A DNA stretch of 64,000 nt from Straminergon stramineum (GCA_963920665.1 OY987270.1:16642019-16706018); one strand, 5' to 3'. Numbered from the stretch's first letter, positions 12,298-24,944 are shown. Numbers and translations: made by a program. Notes: generated from the sequence alone by a model not told the origin.

Positions 12298-12607
12298 CAC
12301 TATAACAAAATATGGTAAAAAAACATGTGTTCTATTGACCATGTTTTTGTGCATGTGTGTGTAGTGGGCTATTATCTTCTTTTTCAATTTTCGATTGAAA
12401 TTTTTTTAAATTGGAGGATGTATAACATATCATTGGAAATGTCTTTTCAATACCTTTTCAAAGGTGTATTATATGCCCCAATATTCTAAAAATTGTAGTC
12501 ATAAATTGCAAAAGAAGATGATTGCATGTATAGTGGGCTTGTATAAAAATGTGGTCAAAAGAAGTGCACTTGTTTTTTAGTGCATTTTTTACCATGTTTT
12601 GTTAGTG
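12298..12607. mobile_element. CACTA-like MITE
   Basis: The left end is CACTATAACAAAATATGG. The right end, read inward, is CACTAACAAAACATGG; the two differ by a 2-bp gap and one base. Ends starting CACTA are typical of CACTA (En/Spm) elements. Two internal TAGTGGGCT words lie near 12360 and 12535. The flanking 3-bp duplication is not clean (AAG versus TGA), so the copy is old or its borders are slightly off. Confidence 0.5.
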
Positions 12608-13504
12608 TGAAGGGAAAAAAATTGTATAAATGGCTCGTATTTCAAATTCCCCACTCTTTGTATTGCAATCGATTTATGAGGATTTTTTCCATCAACAAAG
12701 ACATCAGGGTCCTCTACAATACAACATCCCTTGATGTCGACAAAGTTGTATGAAAAAGCATGAAAAGTCCAAGTATGCATTGTACACAAAAATTTATTTG
12801 CTTTTGAGTATAACAATAAGAATAGGGAATTCTTGTTTATCATTCCTTTGACATGTGCAAAATGTATACAAGAATAAATACAATAGTGACCTTTTGGAAT
12901 CTTTAAAGGTAATCTCAATTTTATAATTTTGACATCTACTAAAATAACTCCAACAAAGATTTCCATACTAAATCTATAACATCTTATTCTAGCATATTTC
13001 TAAAATCTTGTTTAAAATTTTGGTTATATATTCATCTCTTAGTGTTAAATAATGTATTATCCACTTAAGGACCAAAGCCTTTCCAAGTGGCAATGCCATT
13101 ATCTAGTACTTAGAGATTCTTCATGATTTGAAATCCTATAGTTCTTGATTGTGTGGGACTCAACATATAGGTGTCAATTTTGTAATTAAGGTCACACATA
13201 ATTGAGAACAATTGGAATTGGAGTGAATGAAAATCAAAATTATGAATCTTGAAATATATTATAACATAGTGCACGAGCATTGTGTTACAAATAAGTCTTA
13301 CCTTCACTAATTTTATATCTTACAACCTTCACAACTCAACTATACCATGGCTACACAATCATTCATTAAATCCACAATAAATTAGAGACTATATTTTTAT
13401 ATTTGCTATTCTCAAATTTCACTAGTATCATCCACAATTTGTTAGAACTCAAATTAGAATTGAAGGGAAGGTAAAGTACAATTATTCAAGAAGACACATA
13501 TCCC
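12608..13504. other. AT-rich intergenic sequence, no gene seen
   Basis: The 125-codon minus-strand frame at 12589-12966 overlaps the CACTA-like MITE end and shows no domain. At about 13055 the sequence TTATCCACTTAAGGACCAAAG resembles a diverged TTAA-family terminus, without a partner. Confidence 0.5.
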
Positions 13505-13799
13505 CATTAGAGGAGATCTGGCCAAAAAGAAGGCCGTTCCAGGCTTGTTCCCCCATTGTTGTTCCCCAGTAGTGAGGGCACGGCTGACAGCAATCAATCG
13601 TTATAAATTTTTGAAAATTTTTTTTGTGAAAAAGAAAAAGAAAAAGTTGGTCTTGAAATCATTAGAAAAGTTGACAAAAAAAAAGAAAAAGTGACATGGC
13701 CGCGTCCCGACCACATCAACATGTTGCGGTGGTGTAGTTCCTTGAGTTCCCCGCTAACGGGAACTCACAGCCCTCTATTTGGCCAGATCTCCTCTAATG
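13505..13799 (-). mobile_element. MITE of the CATTAGAKG family
   Basis: The ends are perfect inverted copies of CATTAGAGGAGATCTGGCC. The body contains GTTGTTCCCCAGTAGTGAGG, an A-rich middle with GACAAAAAAA, then GGCCGCGTCCCGACCACATC and GAACTCACAGCCC. It is the inverted counterpart of 26146-26463. No frame is encoded and no clear target duplication is seen. Confidence 0.75.
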
Positions 13800-15229
13800 C
13801 TTTGTACTCAAATTGACTGATAGTTCAAATTCTAGATGATTATGCAAATTCCAAAGTTTGAATAGCTATCTAATTTATTTTCCACTCTTCAATTTTGAGT
13901 CAACTTATCTTTTCATTCCTTCTATAACACCATTTTTATGTGACAAATACTTGTAGGTAATATGATATTTCAATAAGAATAAAAAACATTGGAGCTTCAA
14001 TTCTAAAACAAGACAATTTGTTTAAACCCCTAATCACATCAACTAAGAAGACAACTTGTCAATGATTAAAAGAAAATATGATTACATGAACAATAAGTTT
14101 GACCATTGGTTGCATAAGGTAATTCCACTGAATTGGGACTCCTTTCTACCCCCCTTATAGATTCTTGTCTAAAATACACAACATCAATTTTTAAGAGACT
14201 AATGTCAATTTTTAAGTGTATCTATTATTAATACTTAAAAATTTCTTTGTTGATTCACTTAGTGTCCAAAAATACTTGTTATGAACAAAATGAAGAATCC
14301 TCTATTGACTCCCAATAAGATACCACAAAAATTAGATAGTTTCATAATACAAACGCCTAATTGACTATTTGGACATTTTTGGTGTCGTTACCTAAATGGA
14401 CTCTCTCACGTTGTATTGTTATTTGTTTTGGATGATGAGGATACTATGACTATGACCAAATATATGCATTGGATTTACATAGAATTGTTATTAAGCTTTG
14501 AATGCCAAAGAAGTCCAAATTTAAATGTGCCTTTGGGATGATAAAAAAAGCTTGTTCAAGAACTTAAAACAACATCTATTGGGACTTAGGGGAGGGGGGA
14601 GGCAAGAATTTACTAAAAATGGGGAATTGTATTATGCAAATCACAAAAAAGTCCTTCTAGTGTACTTTGGCAACTCCTACCACTTCATTCTTGATCTAAA
14701 TTTGAGACATGTAAATGATCTTTTGGGAATTTGAATCCAAAAAATGAAATGAAGTTTAATGAACATAGTTTCTATTTTAATTTGAAAATTTGAAAAATTC
14801 CTAAAATTGAACATTTTATTGCATATTGTGCTTTAGGCCCTTTTCCAAGGTCTATTGATTATCTACTTCTAGTTGGATAAAGTAATTTTATTTACATTAT
14901 AATGTTATTCACTATAATATACACCCATGAAGAAATTTTCGGATTTTTTGAGCTAATTTTGAATTAGATATGAATTTTCTTCTTTTTTTACTAAAAAAAC
15001 TCACTGAAATTTGAAAACATCGCCAATAAATCTGAGAATTTTATGACTCATAGACAACATGTGATTATATCTCTAGGAAAATAAAATAAAATCATTCTAA
15101 CTCAAAATTAGTTGTAAAATAGAGGAACCAAAGGTAAAAAAAATTGAGGTAGATTATATGGTTATAAGATCCATCCTTTCTAGGGTTAGAGAAGGATAAC
15201 TCAATTTGAAAAAGTGGCATGAATGGAAC
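13800..15229. other. AT-rich intergenic sequence, no gene seen
   Basis: No coding or structural feature was identified apart from homopolymer tracts. Confidence 0.55.
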
Positions 15230-15405
15230 ATTCCTTACCCCAACGTAGTCTTAGGTCTCCATATGATAATAGAGTAGTTATTGCCCCACCACCACCATAG
15301 TTGGGTAGACAATGGTGGTAAGCATCCTATTAATGTTCAAGTTTGAACTCATAACCACATCACAAGAGTGCCAAGGCCAAAGCCACTAAGCCAAGGTTGC
15401 AAGAG
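15230..15405 (-). mobile_element. Possible tRNA-derived SINE fragment
   Basis: On the minus strand a box-A-like TGGCTTAGTGG (15393-15383) is followed 43 bp later by a box-B-like GAGTTCAAACTTG (15350-15338). This is the internal RNA polymerase III promoter layout of tRNA-derived SINEs. The 3' end and target duplication are not resolved, and no cloverleaf tRNA folds from it. It could be chance similarity. Confidence 0.3.
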
Positions 15406-16739
15406 CCTTCCACACCTAAGCTAATACAATACCCCATTCACAAACTTGATGAAAGCTTTTAGTTTGTTTTAGTATTGTAATAGATATTATTTTCTTCTTT
15501 TTTTGGAAGCTATTGCATGTGTGAAAGAACTATTTCTCCTAAAAATAATAATTTATACTATCAAATCCTAAGGAACTAAAAACTATTTTTCGAAGAAAGA
15601 AAAAAGAAAATAATTCATAATCTGAGAATATTTGCAAGTGAGTTAGGAAATAGAGGTCATTGATTTATTTGATAGGTAATGAATTGGTTTAATTAGATTT
15701 GGAAAACACCATTGCATACAACAATTATCTACATTTGTACACATGTATGTCTGGCAATCTCCAAATAATACATGGAAATAATTGCAAAAGATGCATCCCC
15801 TATGTGTCTTGAACAATATTGACAATTTTTTTTCGGTGGAAATCAAACTCAAAGATGGCACAAGTTGATAGATGTTTTTTTGGAAAGAAGGTTATTATAA
15901 AGAAATATGGTGTATAATATTATATTTAGTAATATTTTAAATACTTTCATGTATTATGGTTAACAATGTGCTTTTTTCAAGTTTGTTTTCTATCTTCTAT
16001 AATAGAAGTTGGCTTGAACTACCGCTACGTAAATGTTGGTCATTTACAAAAGAAGCGCAACTAAACTTATATCATTTTCGAGTAGAAGGTTCTTTATACA
16101 CTCATGTTAAGTGCTTTGGTGCTTTCCATATTAAGCATGTATTTTCACACATTGAAGGCATATTTTTTAGTATCCATTACTCTATATGATTCATAAAAGT
16201 AATGTCTATTGAATCCAAAGGTCTTTGAAGTGAATCTTATATGAGGTTGCTAGTGTTGTAGGCTTGTATTTGCACATCTTTCATATATCAATGTCAACAT
16301 CATTGTATACACTATCATGAGACTCTAAATTCTTACAATACCAATGGTGGATTGTTCTAATTTTTTGCACATCCATCACCTACCCCTTAAACATTTACCA
16401 ATTTGATGCAATTACTTTTCATACTTCAACTCCTCTATCTTCAACTATCTCACAATTGCTAAAGATTTTGTCTATATTCTTGATCTAACCAAAACAATGA
16501 ACTCTAGAATCTAAAGTGTATAAGTTTATAAAAGCTTGAAAAGTAGAACATAAAAGTGCACACATATTATAGTATGGCCATGTCATATAACTTTCCTTGC
16601 TTGAGTTGGTATTTGACAATTTTTATATGATATTCTATATATATTATGTTCATGATTCTTATTGTTTATTAACATGAAATTATTTTATTTTATATATCCT
16701 TATAATTGTGCATAGTTATAGTCATACAATAATCCTTAT
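15406..16739. other. AT-rich intergenic sequence, no gene seen
   Basis: No coding or transposon feature could be supported. Confidence 0.55.
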
Positions 16740-16742
16740 TTA

Positions 16743-17288
16743 GGGGTGTTTTGCACTACATCCCAAGTCCCAATTCAAGGCCAAATCCTAACTTTCTTGA
16801 ATTGTAGAAGATGAATATAAAATATCCGATGTAGAACTTGGGATTTCATAGTGTGAAAGTCAAGCTCCAATTCTAAGTCCCAACTTATCTCATGTGTAAT
16901 ATTTCATAGCAATGAAGTGCCAATAAACTAAGTCAGAAAGTCAAAACCACATTTTGAAGGGACTTTTAGCATCAATTTGCTTTGAACAGATTCAAACAAA
17001 AATTTCAGCCAATGAAGGTGGTTCATATTGTGTTTTTTTCTCCTATTTCTATATTAAAAACGATAGTTGGGGACTTGGAGGCCGAATTGAGACTTCACTT
17101 TTGTCAAATCCCATTTGCCCTCCAAGTCCCACTTCCTTGGTGCCAAAACTCCCCCAAAAGTATTGCCATGTAGACATTTTAGAGAGATGAGAGACTCAAA
17201 ACTTGAAACTTAGGACATAATGTGAAGCCCAATTTTTACTGGATTATATTTTTTAAATTAAGTGGGACTTGGTGCAAAGAGGCCCGCC
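16743..17288. mobile_element. PIF/Harbinger-like MITE
   Basis: The flanking duplication is TTA (16740-16742 and 17289-17291). The left end is GGGGTGTTTTGCAC and the right end read inward is GGCGGGCCTCTTTGCACC, both followed by CAAGTCCC-type words. Further AAGTCCC/GGGACTT words occur inside. The ends resemble those of the element at 24442-24944 (GGGCCTCTTCACAC). No protein is encoded. Confidence 0.55.
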
Positions 17289-17291
17289 TTA

Positions 17292-18180
17292 TTTACTACA
17301 GGTGCACAAATTTCTCAAAATGATTTTGCTCTTCTGTTCACATTTCTCAAATGGATTGTAGTAAGATTCAATTTTCTTGGTGAATTTTTTTTCTCTGAAA
17401 CAAGGAGGACACTGCATGGATTTTCTGTTAGGAAGAGAGGTTGATTTCACACAAGGTAAAGATCTTGTTGCCACCGGGTGTCAAACCTGAAACCACACCA
17501 ATCTGCTTTGGTACCTCACCACCGAGGCTTTTTTAGGAGGCAAAATTTTTGCCAGATCTCTCAGAATCTGACCAGTGTGAATCTGTCCCTCCAAAATCTG
17601 GCCTGTGCAGTGCAGCCAGCACAGGGGACACTAGTAAAAAAAAAAAAAGTGAGTCACCACCATCACCAGGTAATTTTAGGGTCATCTTGGACCAATTTCT
17701 TGCCAGCACTTAAGCCTAAAATCTCTTGCAAGCAGAAGTGATCTCCATCATCACAAGCAGAGGATTTCCATAAATCCAGAACTCGAGGATGACTGGCAAA
17801 AAAGTCTTCAAGTCTTGAAGAGAAGAATTGAAGCCAAGCTCACTTGAGCAGTACAGTAGTCTCATGCGTAATTTACCGTAAGGGATGGCAGGATCAAAAC
17901 TTTCTCAGACAATGTGTGTTTTTCCCCCAGAAAATAAGGTTTGGTAAGTGTTTAAAAATACAATGATTTTGCAAGATTCTCATTTTACTCATACAAATTA
18001 TTCTTGAAAAAAATATTCCAGAGTATTATATTTTTATCATTTCTACACTTATTTTTTTGCCAAACCTCCCCTCCATGTACAACCTTTTGCAATCAAAGCC
18101 TCTCCTTAAGAAGGTATAAACACATTAAGAACATTTGCACCTTTGCATGCTAAACTAGGCACACCAAAATTCTACATGTA
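17292..18180. other. Intergenic sequence, no gene seen
   Basis: The composition is near-genic in the first half, with a poly-A tract at 17637-17648. No recognisable product is encoded in the open frames (60-87 codons). Confidence 0.45.
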
Positions 18181-18183
18181 TAA

Positions 18184-18978
18184 GAGCATTGCCACCGATT
18201 TACACCAAAGTTGGTTGGCCTAGTCTAGGGCGTGGGCAGCCTCCAACAAATATCCCACCACGGATGTGGCTAGGGACAAAAAGAGACCAGTCACTCCAAA
18301 TATCTCTCGGCAAACAGTAAGACACCATCCCTACCATGTTTGTTATTTGGTTGTTTGATTCAACGATGCTAGCATGTGAGCCCATGAATGAGAGCCCATG
18401 AACCTTGAGCCTAGGTGTAAGTAGATATTCTACAACTATGAAAGGTATTTATAACATATATACTTATAAAATGAGTAATCTATAACCATGTAAGATGCTT
18501 GTAACATGGGTACCTATAATATACATATACTATAACCATGGAAGGTGCCTATAATATAGGTACGTACAACTTAGACACCTATAATATGAACATCCTATAA
18601 TCATAGAAAGTACCAATAATATAGACACCTATAACTATAGAAAGTACCTATAATATAGGTACCAATAACATAGGAGCCTAGGCTTCTATTGTAAGCTCAT
18701 GGGTTGAAGATCCTAGGCTCACATACTAGCAACCATATTGCTTGATCTTGTCAGTTTCTTGGTTTGTAGGCCACAACATATCATATCTTTCATTTTTTTA
18801 ATCAATTGGCATGTTGATTGGCTCCTCGGTCTAACAAGTCATTAAAGCTTTGAAATTGACTTGTTTTGGCGTGGTTTGAGGGCAAGGATGACTAGGGGAC
18901 AAAAGTAACTCGGGAATTGTCGAGCTCGGGCCACACCATTTTCCCAGCCCTGTTTGGGGAGAATGAGTGGTAGCGCTC
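18184..18978 (-). mobile_element. PIF/Harbinger-like element, second copy (empty TTAA site)
   Basis: The flanking duplication is TAA (18181-18183 and 18979-18981). The ends read GAGCATTGCCACC and, inward from the right, GAGCGCTACCACTC. It is homologous in inverted orientation to the arms of 2127-4319. At 18842-18845 it carries the single TTAA that is occupied in the other copy. It contains its own insertion, a Mutator-type MITE at 18362-18739. Confidence 0.7.
18362..18739 (+). mobile_element. Mutator-type MITE (9-bp duplication), nested
   Basis: The left end is AACGATGCTAGCATGTGAGC; the right end read inward contains GGTTGCTAGTATGTGAGCC. It is flanked by GTTTGATTC (18353-18361) and GCTTGATCT (18740-18748), a decayed 9-bp duplication. 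The uninterrupted relative near 4140 has GCTTGATCT once (inverted). The interior is a tandem array of AT-rich units with ACCTATAATATAGG words. A second copy with a perfect 9-bp duplication lies at 60242-60466. Confidence 0.6.
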
Positions 18979-18981
18979 TAA

Positions 18982-21702
18982 GGTAAGTCACCTTATTTGT
19001 GGAACAATTCAATATTTAGTCTATACATGCCACTTCATATACTACTAGTGTCTATTTCAAAATTTAGTATAAAGCGGTATGCAAGTATTGGTATAAAGTA
19101 TTAGTATAAATAATTGATATACAACATTGGTACAATCGGTATAAAGTATTGATATAAATTAGCACAATTGAATTATGGCACAAATAGGATCTCATACCTT
19201 ATTTGAAAGCTTCAACTTATAATCAACTAAAACTAACCCTCAATTTCCAATCTCCTATTCTCCTTTCAATTTAGATTAAGAGTCCAAATATTTTGCCTCT
19301 TTTCTTTCACTCTCATAAACAATCAACCTAACATCCTTTCAACTCAAGTCCAATAATTCTTCAAACAAATCTTTTTATATTTTCCACAAGTTGTCATGGT
19401 CCCTCTCAACAATTCAATTTTCCATCATCACAAAGAACAAGCTATGTTGTGAGAGGCTTTGTCTCTACAACACTCAAACACTATCAGAAACTCAATCCTT
19501 GTACCATTGGCTTGCTTTTTGTGTAGGTCCTCAACTATTTGCTTTCAAAGAGATGAATTGAATTCCCTTACTAACAATCAAGTATCTCCTCCATAAAAAT
19601 GAAAGACTCATAACCATGATCTATGAATTGTTGTAGTAAACAATGAAAAGAAATATTTCATGTATTTCATCATCTGTAGAGTTGGATCATCCTTTTTTTT
19701 GTGCTAACTTCTTTGATAACCATGATTTTGTATCAATGAGTTCTAAATTTCAATTCATAGATAGTCAAATAGCAACTCAGATTAGTTGAAGTCCAAGAAT
19801 GACATTTAAACATTGTAAGAAGAATTTATAAGAATTAATAACAAGTCAAATTTCAATCACCAAATTTTTCCAATCCACTTCCAAATTTCAAGATACTAAT
19901 TTGAACATTGTGAAATGAATATGTATTTAACAAATAGATTTTTGAAACATATTTTTTGGGGAACAAATTCTATAATGAGTGATCTCACCCTAACAATTGA
20001 AATTCACATAAGGTCACTTTGGTTGCCAACTAATATGCAACCAACTAACTTTCAACTACTCTCAATTAGGTGACAACACCTACACTCATTATTTTATCCT
20101 TATCCTTATCATAATGAGGTCTAAACAACTACCTCAAACACAATTTTTTTCTTGACTGAATATTATAAACCAACAATGAGTATTCATTTAGGACATCAAT
20201 TACTAGTAATAGCCAAGTCCCCCCCAAGTGCCTCCCAATAAATTAGATGTTTTTTCTGGTAGAATGGAAACTCTTATCACCAATTGGATTGTACATTTTT
20301 ATTTTCAAATTACTTTTCTATCTCACACAAGTTGATAGATTTCAAAGTTGGTACAATCTAAAGAATCCCTAAAGATTTGAATTTAATCCAAGGTCATCTC
20401 ATGTATTGCTTAAGCGTTGAGGATTTAGAATTAATAATCTTGATTTGTTTTTTCACAAATGCATTTTAGATTCTCATGTAATAATTTAAGGCACAAAGTC
20501 TAATGTGATGTAGAATAAAAATAAAAATTTAGACAGATGATTAGAGTTGCCAAATGCTTGGTAGGGTGTACCACTTTTTGGACAACAAATTCTGCAAAAT
20601 CTAGTGCACGTTGTGCATTTTGTTAAAGACACTAGTTTTTATTCCAATAGAAAAAACTATAGTTTTTCATTCCAAAAAATGATATGAGGCAAGTGTACAT
20701 ATAATCTACAAATTAATTATAGAGTCAAATTTCTTTTTGTCAAAATTGATCAATCTTAAATTTTTGAATTTCAAAACCCCACTTTATTATTACTGTGAGC
20801 AATTTCTATCCAAATATGGATATTTAATATTTTCTAAATTAAAATTAAAATTTGAAAATTTAGTAATATTCTTACCTCCAAAACTTTGTTTTCAAGCACA
20901 TTGTCTAGAAAACCTATTAAAAGAGTTATAAAAAATAGATTAACAATTAAAATTAACAATAAATGGATAACAATTTAATTCAAAATCTAAAAAGTATAAA
21001 AAATGATTTTTTTTTGGACTTCTATTTTAATATGTTTGAGTACATGAAATTCTAAAGCTTAAAAATTTGAACAAGAACCCTCTTTTCATGAAATTTGTAG
21101 TGTACCAAGGCATGCAATGATTTAGGGAATCAAATATATTTGTGCAAACATTATCACAATTTTCTGAATTTTTTTGATGATATCAACATGAGATTAACAT
21201 TCTTAAACCAACAAAAATTCATTTTGTAGCGAGATCACTTTTCTATATTTGTTCATAGATTTTTGAAAATCTCAAAGCTACTTATTTAGTGCATGGGGAC
21301 ACATCAAGAAGGTGCCCCTTCCATGCAAAATTTGTCTAGTTGATGTTTCATAGCTCCATAAAGTAAAGTAAATTATAAAAAAATTAGAAGTTAAATACTT
21401 AGTTGAGGAATAAGATTTTAGTAAATTAAAATTATGGAATTTACTAAAGTAAAAAAATAAATTATGATAAAATAAAATAAAAACATTTCTTACAATAAAA
21501 TTAGGACATTTCATAAGGTAAAACAACAAATGACAAATAATGAGTATATAAAGCAAATGCTTCAAGATGAAGGCCATTTGTATTCTTAGCATATATTATA
21601 ATCTTGAAGGAGTGTTTTGTCTCTCAATTGTTTCACTTATACTTTTCTAATATTTGTTTACTTTGAATTCACTATAACATCATATATAAAGATTGTTTGA
21701 AA
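18982..21702. other. AT-rich intergenic sequence, no gene seen
   Basis: A short GGTATAAAGTAT-type repeat occurs at 19060-19160. The region near 19440-19470 is an inverted relative of 31170-31225 (shared GACAAAGCCTCT and ACAACATA words), indicating a dispersed repeat. No coding feature was recognised. Confidence 0.55.
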
Positions 21703-21901
21703 ATGAAGAGGTTTAATGAATATACAAGTTCAAATACAACTAGTAAAAAACAACAAAAATTATAGCATGTAGAAGGTGATGAAAATGCTATAAATGTTGA
21801 GAAGAATACCGATATTCTAGCACCTCAACCAAATGCATTGACATGGGTACAAGCTCCAACTTTTTGTAATGTTCATTTAATGGAAGTTTCTATCAAAGAA
21901 A
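21703..21901 (+). pseudogene. 5' part of an unrecognised gene, interrupted by a CACTA element
   Basis: An ATG (MKRFNEYTSSNTTSKKQQKL) opens a frame with one in-frame stop (codon 21). It otherwise stays open for about 66 codons up to the CACTA insertion. The frame continues exactly on the far side of the element at 27098 once one copy of the 3-bp duplication is removed, which supports a former exon. The family is not recognised; a transposon-derived gene is possible. The stop and the insertion make it non-functional. Confidence 0.45.
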
Positions 21902-22009
21902 CACTACAAGAAAATGGATGTTTTATGATTCAAAAAATATGATTGGGGATGATTGTTGACTCATTTGAGTGATATTTTTGGAGGCCAACATGTTGGAAAA
22001 GAAATATGA

Positions 22010-22395
22010 CTACGAATATGACTGGTAGTCATATTTTACATTTATATTTTACAAGCGTATAGTATATGTCTATTGGGAACACCAAAGTACTTTGTAGGGA
22101 ACGATTGGGAACATCCTTGGGGAACATCAAGTCATATTTTTCAATCATATTTTCATGATTGTTAGATTTTTTTCTTTGGGGGCAGCTTAAGAAAAATTTG
22201 GTTGGGAATATTAAAATACTTCATAGGGCTTTATAAGGAACATATTTGGGGAACGCACAGTCATATTTATTAGTCATATTTTTGCTTTGGTCATATTTTG
22301 TAATCATATTTTTGTTTTAGTCATATTTTGTAGTCATATTTCTATGATAGTCACATTTTGCAGTCTTATTTTGTAGACATATTTCTTTGGTAGTT
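22010..22395 (+). repeat. Subterminal AGTCATATTTT repeats of the CACTA element (left)
   Basis: The words TAGTCATATTTTG and close variants recur at irregular spacing, several in direct tandem between about 22255 and 22385. The matching cluster at the other end lies at about 26750-27070 and includes both orientations. In CACTA elements such subterminal repeats are transposase-binding sites; that role is inferred here. Confidence 0.6.
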
Positions 22396-24441
22396 TTTTT
22401 TTCTTTAGGAGGAGCCTAAGGAAAAGGTGGGCAATCTAAATTGTGTCTTTTAAATTTTGCTCTTAGAGGCCATTCCTTGGAACTAGGGTATGACTTTGTT
22501 TAATACCTATTAAAATTAAAAAAATTTGGTATGATGTGTCTATTATAGAATTAATGTCCAAATAATTTGGGGTGGCACATGTTTATATTTTAATTAATAT
22601 ATTTAAAATTTTCATAGGAATTAGAAAAGGAGTAGAGAGGAATAAAACAATTAATAATAGGAGATAATGAATTTGTTTTTGAGGATTTAAAGAAAAATTA
22701 GAGAGGAATAAAAGCCTATAGACAAACCAAAGCACCAAGGTGGGACTAAGCTTGAGAATCCAAGATGAAAACTAGGCTTGTTTTGACCCACTATTGGAAC
22801 TTGTCGTGGGGTTGACTAATTGGGCGAATTGATTGATAGCTCATACAAAGAGAAATCTAATGTATTTAAACTAGTGATGTAGATTGAAGGTTGTGAAATT
22901 TAGAAAAAATACTTCAAGCTTGGGAAAAAATCTAATCCAAAGAGAAGAAAAAAGAGTGTGAGAAAAATTCATACCTGAGTAGCCATAGAACAAGAGTAAG
23001 TGAGGAGTGCAATTTGTGTTAATAGTTTCTAAGTGTTTGAAGAAGAAGTGTAGGTTCTAAGTTGCTACTCGAAGCTTTGGACATGGTTAGGAGACTAATA
23101 TGACCCCCTTATAGGGATTTGACAATTGTTTGATTCCTAGAGTAATTAGAAATCAATTAGTAGTAATAGAAGTCAAAGATTGCAATTCTAAACTATCCCA
23201 AAAAATGAAGGAAAAAAACAAAAAAAAATTGAAAATAATTTGGAGAAAGTCAAGAGGGGAAAATAGAAAGAAATAGGTTAAAAGAAAAGAATTAGATTAT
23301 ATATCTAATTTATACCCATTGTTGTAAAAGTTGTCATTTAAATTGTATACAAAAGTATAAAAAATGCAACAAAAATGGATTAAAGAAGACCTCATGATAA
23401 AATTGTAATATACATGTTAGAGAATGGGGATGTTGCGGAAACAGATTCCAAGGCATGTCCTTAAATTTGGCATTGAGTTTTTTTTCTTCTTGTAGAAACT
23501 ATAGTTGCTTTACAAATTAGACGTTTAGATCAAACCTCTAAGAATTTATTAAAACCAACTTTGAATTCAAGATCACTTAGTTAATTTGTAGAGGATTCTA
23601 ATAACATATGACATTTTAGAAAATAGATAAAAATTATGGAAGATAGAGTATGATGAAATTGGATAATCTATAGCGTTAGTTTTGGATAAAAGATACCAAA
23701 ATTCATCCAATTCATGTGAGAAAGAAAAGTTTAAATTTAGTGACATTTAGAATTCAATTTTGAAAGTAAAAATGAATTTAGACTTATAGGCTAAAAGAAA
23801 ATGTTGGATGAAATCTTGAACGATGAATTAGAGACAAACCTTCATCCATCTATATTTTTTACTAAAAATATTCCATTATAAATATCTTAACTATTTTAAA
23901 ATAGGCATGCAACACTCTACAACTTCAGCTAACAAATTTTAATTTCTCAACTTGGATTTGGAGGTTTAGAGTTTTGACCTAGATTGGCCACAACCATCTA
24001 AAACCTCTAACTTTTATAGTTTGTGTGTGTTTTAGTTAGAATTTCAACCACTTACAATTTATCAATAGAATAAAATTGTTCATTGCTTAGAATGCCCATT
24101 GAACAATACTTAAATATCTAACTTAAGATTTGAAGCCCAACAACAACAAAATATAATTGTGTTTGCTTTATTTCAAGGATATAGATAAAACACTCACATA
24201 TATCATGTATTGGAGTTTGTTTCTTTCGTATAAAGTTTTTTTGCAATGTCATATAAGCCATATTTATAGAGGATCTCTGTAGGGCCGTTCAGAAGTCACA
24301 AAATTATTCATATAAAGATTGAGGCTCACTATGATATAAATGCTTGTATTGCAATCAAAAGATGGTTGTTTGAATGTTCTTAATATAAAGACATGGACAA
24401 GAAAAACATAATCTCTTTTTCTATTTTAAAGATGTTTTTAA

Positions 24442-24944
24442 GGGCCACTTCACACTACGGCACAAGGTCGAGAGTCCGTTGGTCTTAGCCAATCAGATTT
24501 CAAAGACCCAAGACTTTGGCCTCTCGGCCCTTCACACAAGGCGGCACAATCGAAAGTCCGTTGCCTTGATGGCAGCCTACATGGCATTGAAATGCTTACA
24601 TGGCGACGGACTCTCGATTAGAGTTTGGGTCTCCATTTCTGGCCGACCCAAACTCTAATCGAGAGTCCGTCAAGTTTTTTTCAGAATCTGACAAAATCTC
24701 AACCATTAGATCGGACTGTTTTTGTAGAAATAGGTTGGATGCCCTCCTTTGTTTATTTGTTTATTTGTTTGTGTCCCCATTGGGGTTTGAACCCTAGTCT
24801 CCACCATTACAATGGGGAGTCTTTGCATTCTATGAACCTAGTTTTTTTGGCCTATTTATTGCTCATTTCCTTGGACTCTCACCAAAGTTTGGCCACTCAA
24901 TCCCACAGCCTCTCGACTTGGACGGCCATAGTGTGAAGAGGCCC
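24442..24944. mobile_element. PIF/Harbinger-like MITE nested in the CACTA element
   Basis: The flanking duplication is TAA (24439-24441, 24945-24947). The ends read GGGCCACTTCACACTA and, inward from the right, GGGCCTCTTCACACTA. It contains a perfect 26-bp inverted repeat with a 15-bp loop (24605-24630 and 24646-24671). Its core (CGGACTCTCGATTAGAG) is echoed elsewhere in the element by GAGAGTCCGTTG and GAAAGTCCGTTG. No protein is encoded. Confidence 0.7.

Noticed and set aside
12589..12966. 125-codon minus-strand open frame
   Set aside because: It overlaps a CACTA-like MITE end, has no recognisable domain and lies in AT-rich DNA; a chance frame is more likely.
14020..14040. TTTAAACCCCTAATC as a TTAA element terminus
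   Set aside because: The flank is TAAA rather than TTAA and no partner end was found.
16739..16752. TTTAGGGGTG as another TTAA-family end
   Set aside because: No TTAA follows the G run, and the sequence fits better as the left end of the PIF/Harbinger-like MITE with TTA flanks.
17440..17520. tRNA-like box B (GGTTTGACACCC on the minus strand)
   Set aside because: No acceptable box A at proper spacing and no cloverleaf.
24775..24830. tRNA-like GGGTTCAAACCCC on the minus strand
   Set aside because: It lies inside a MITE; the box-A candidate is too close and no tRNA folds.
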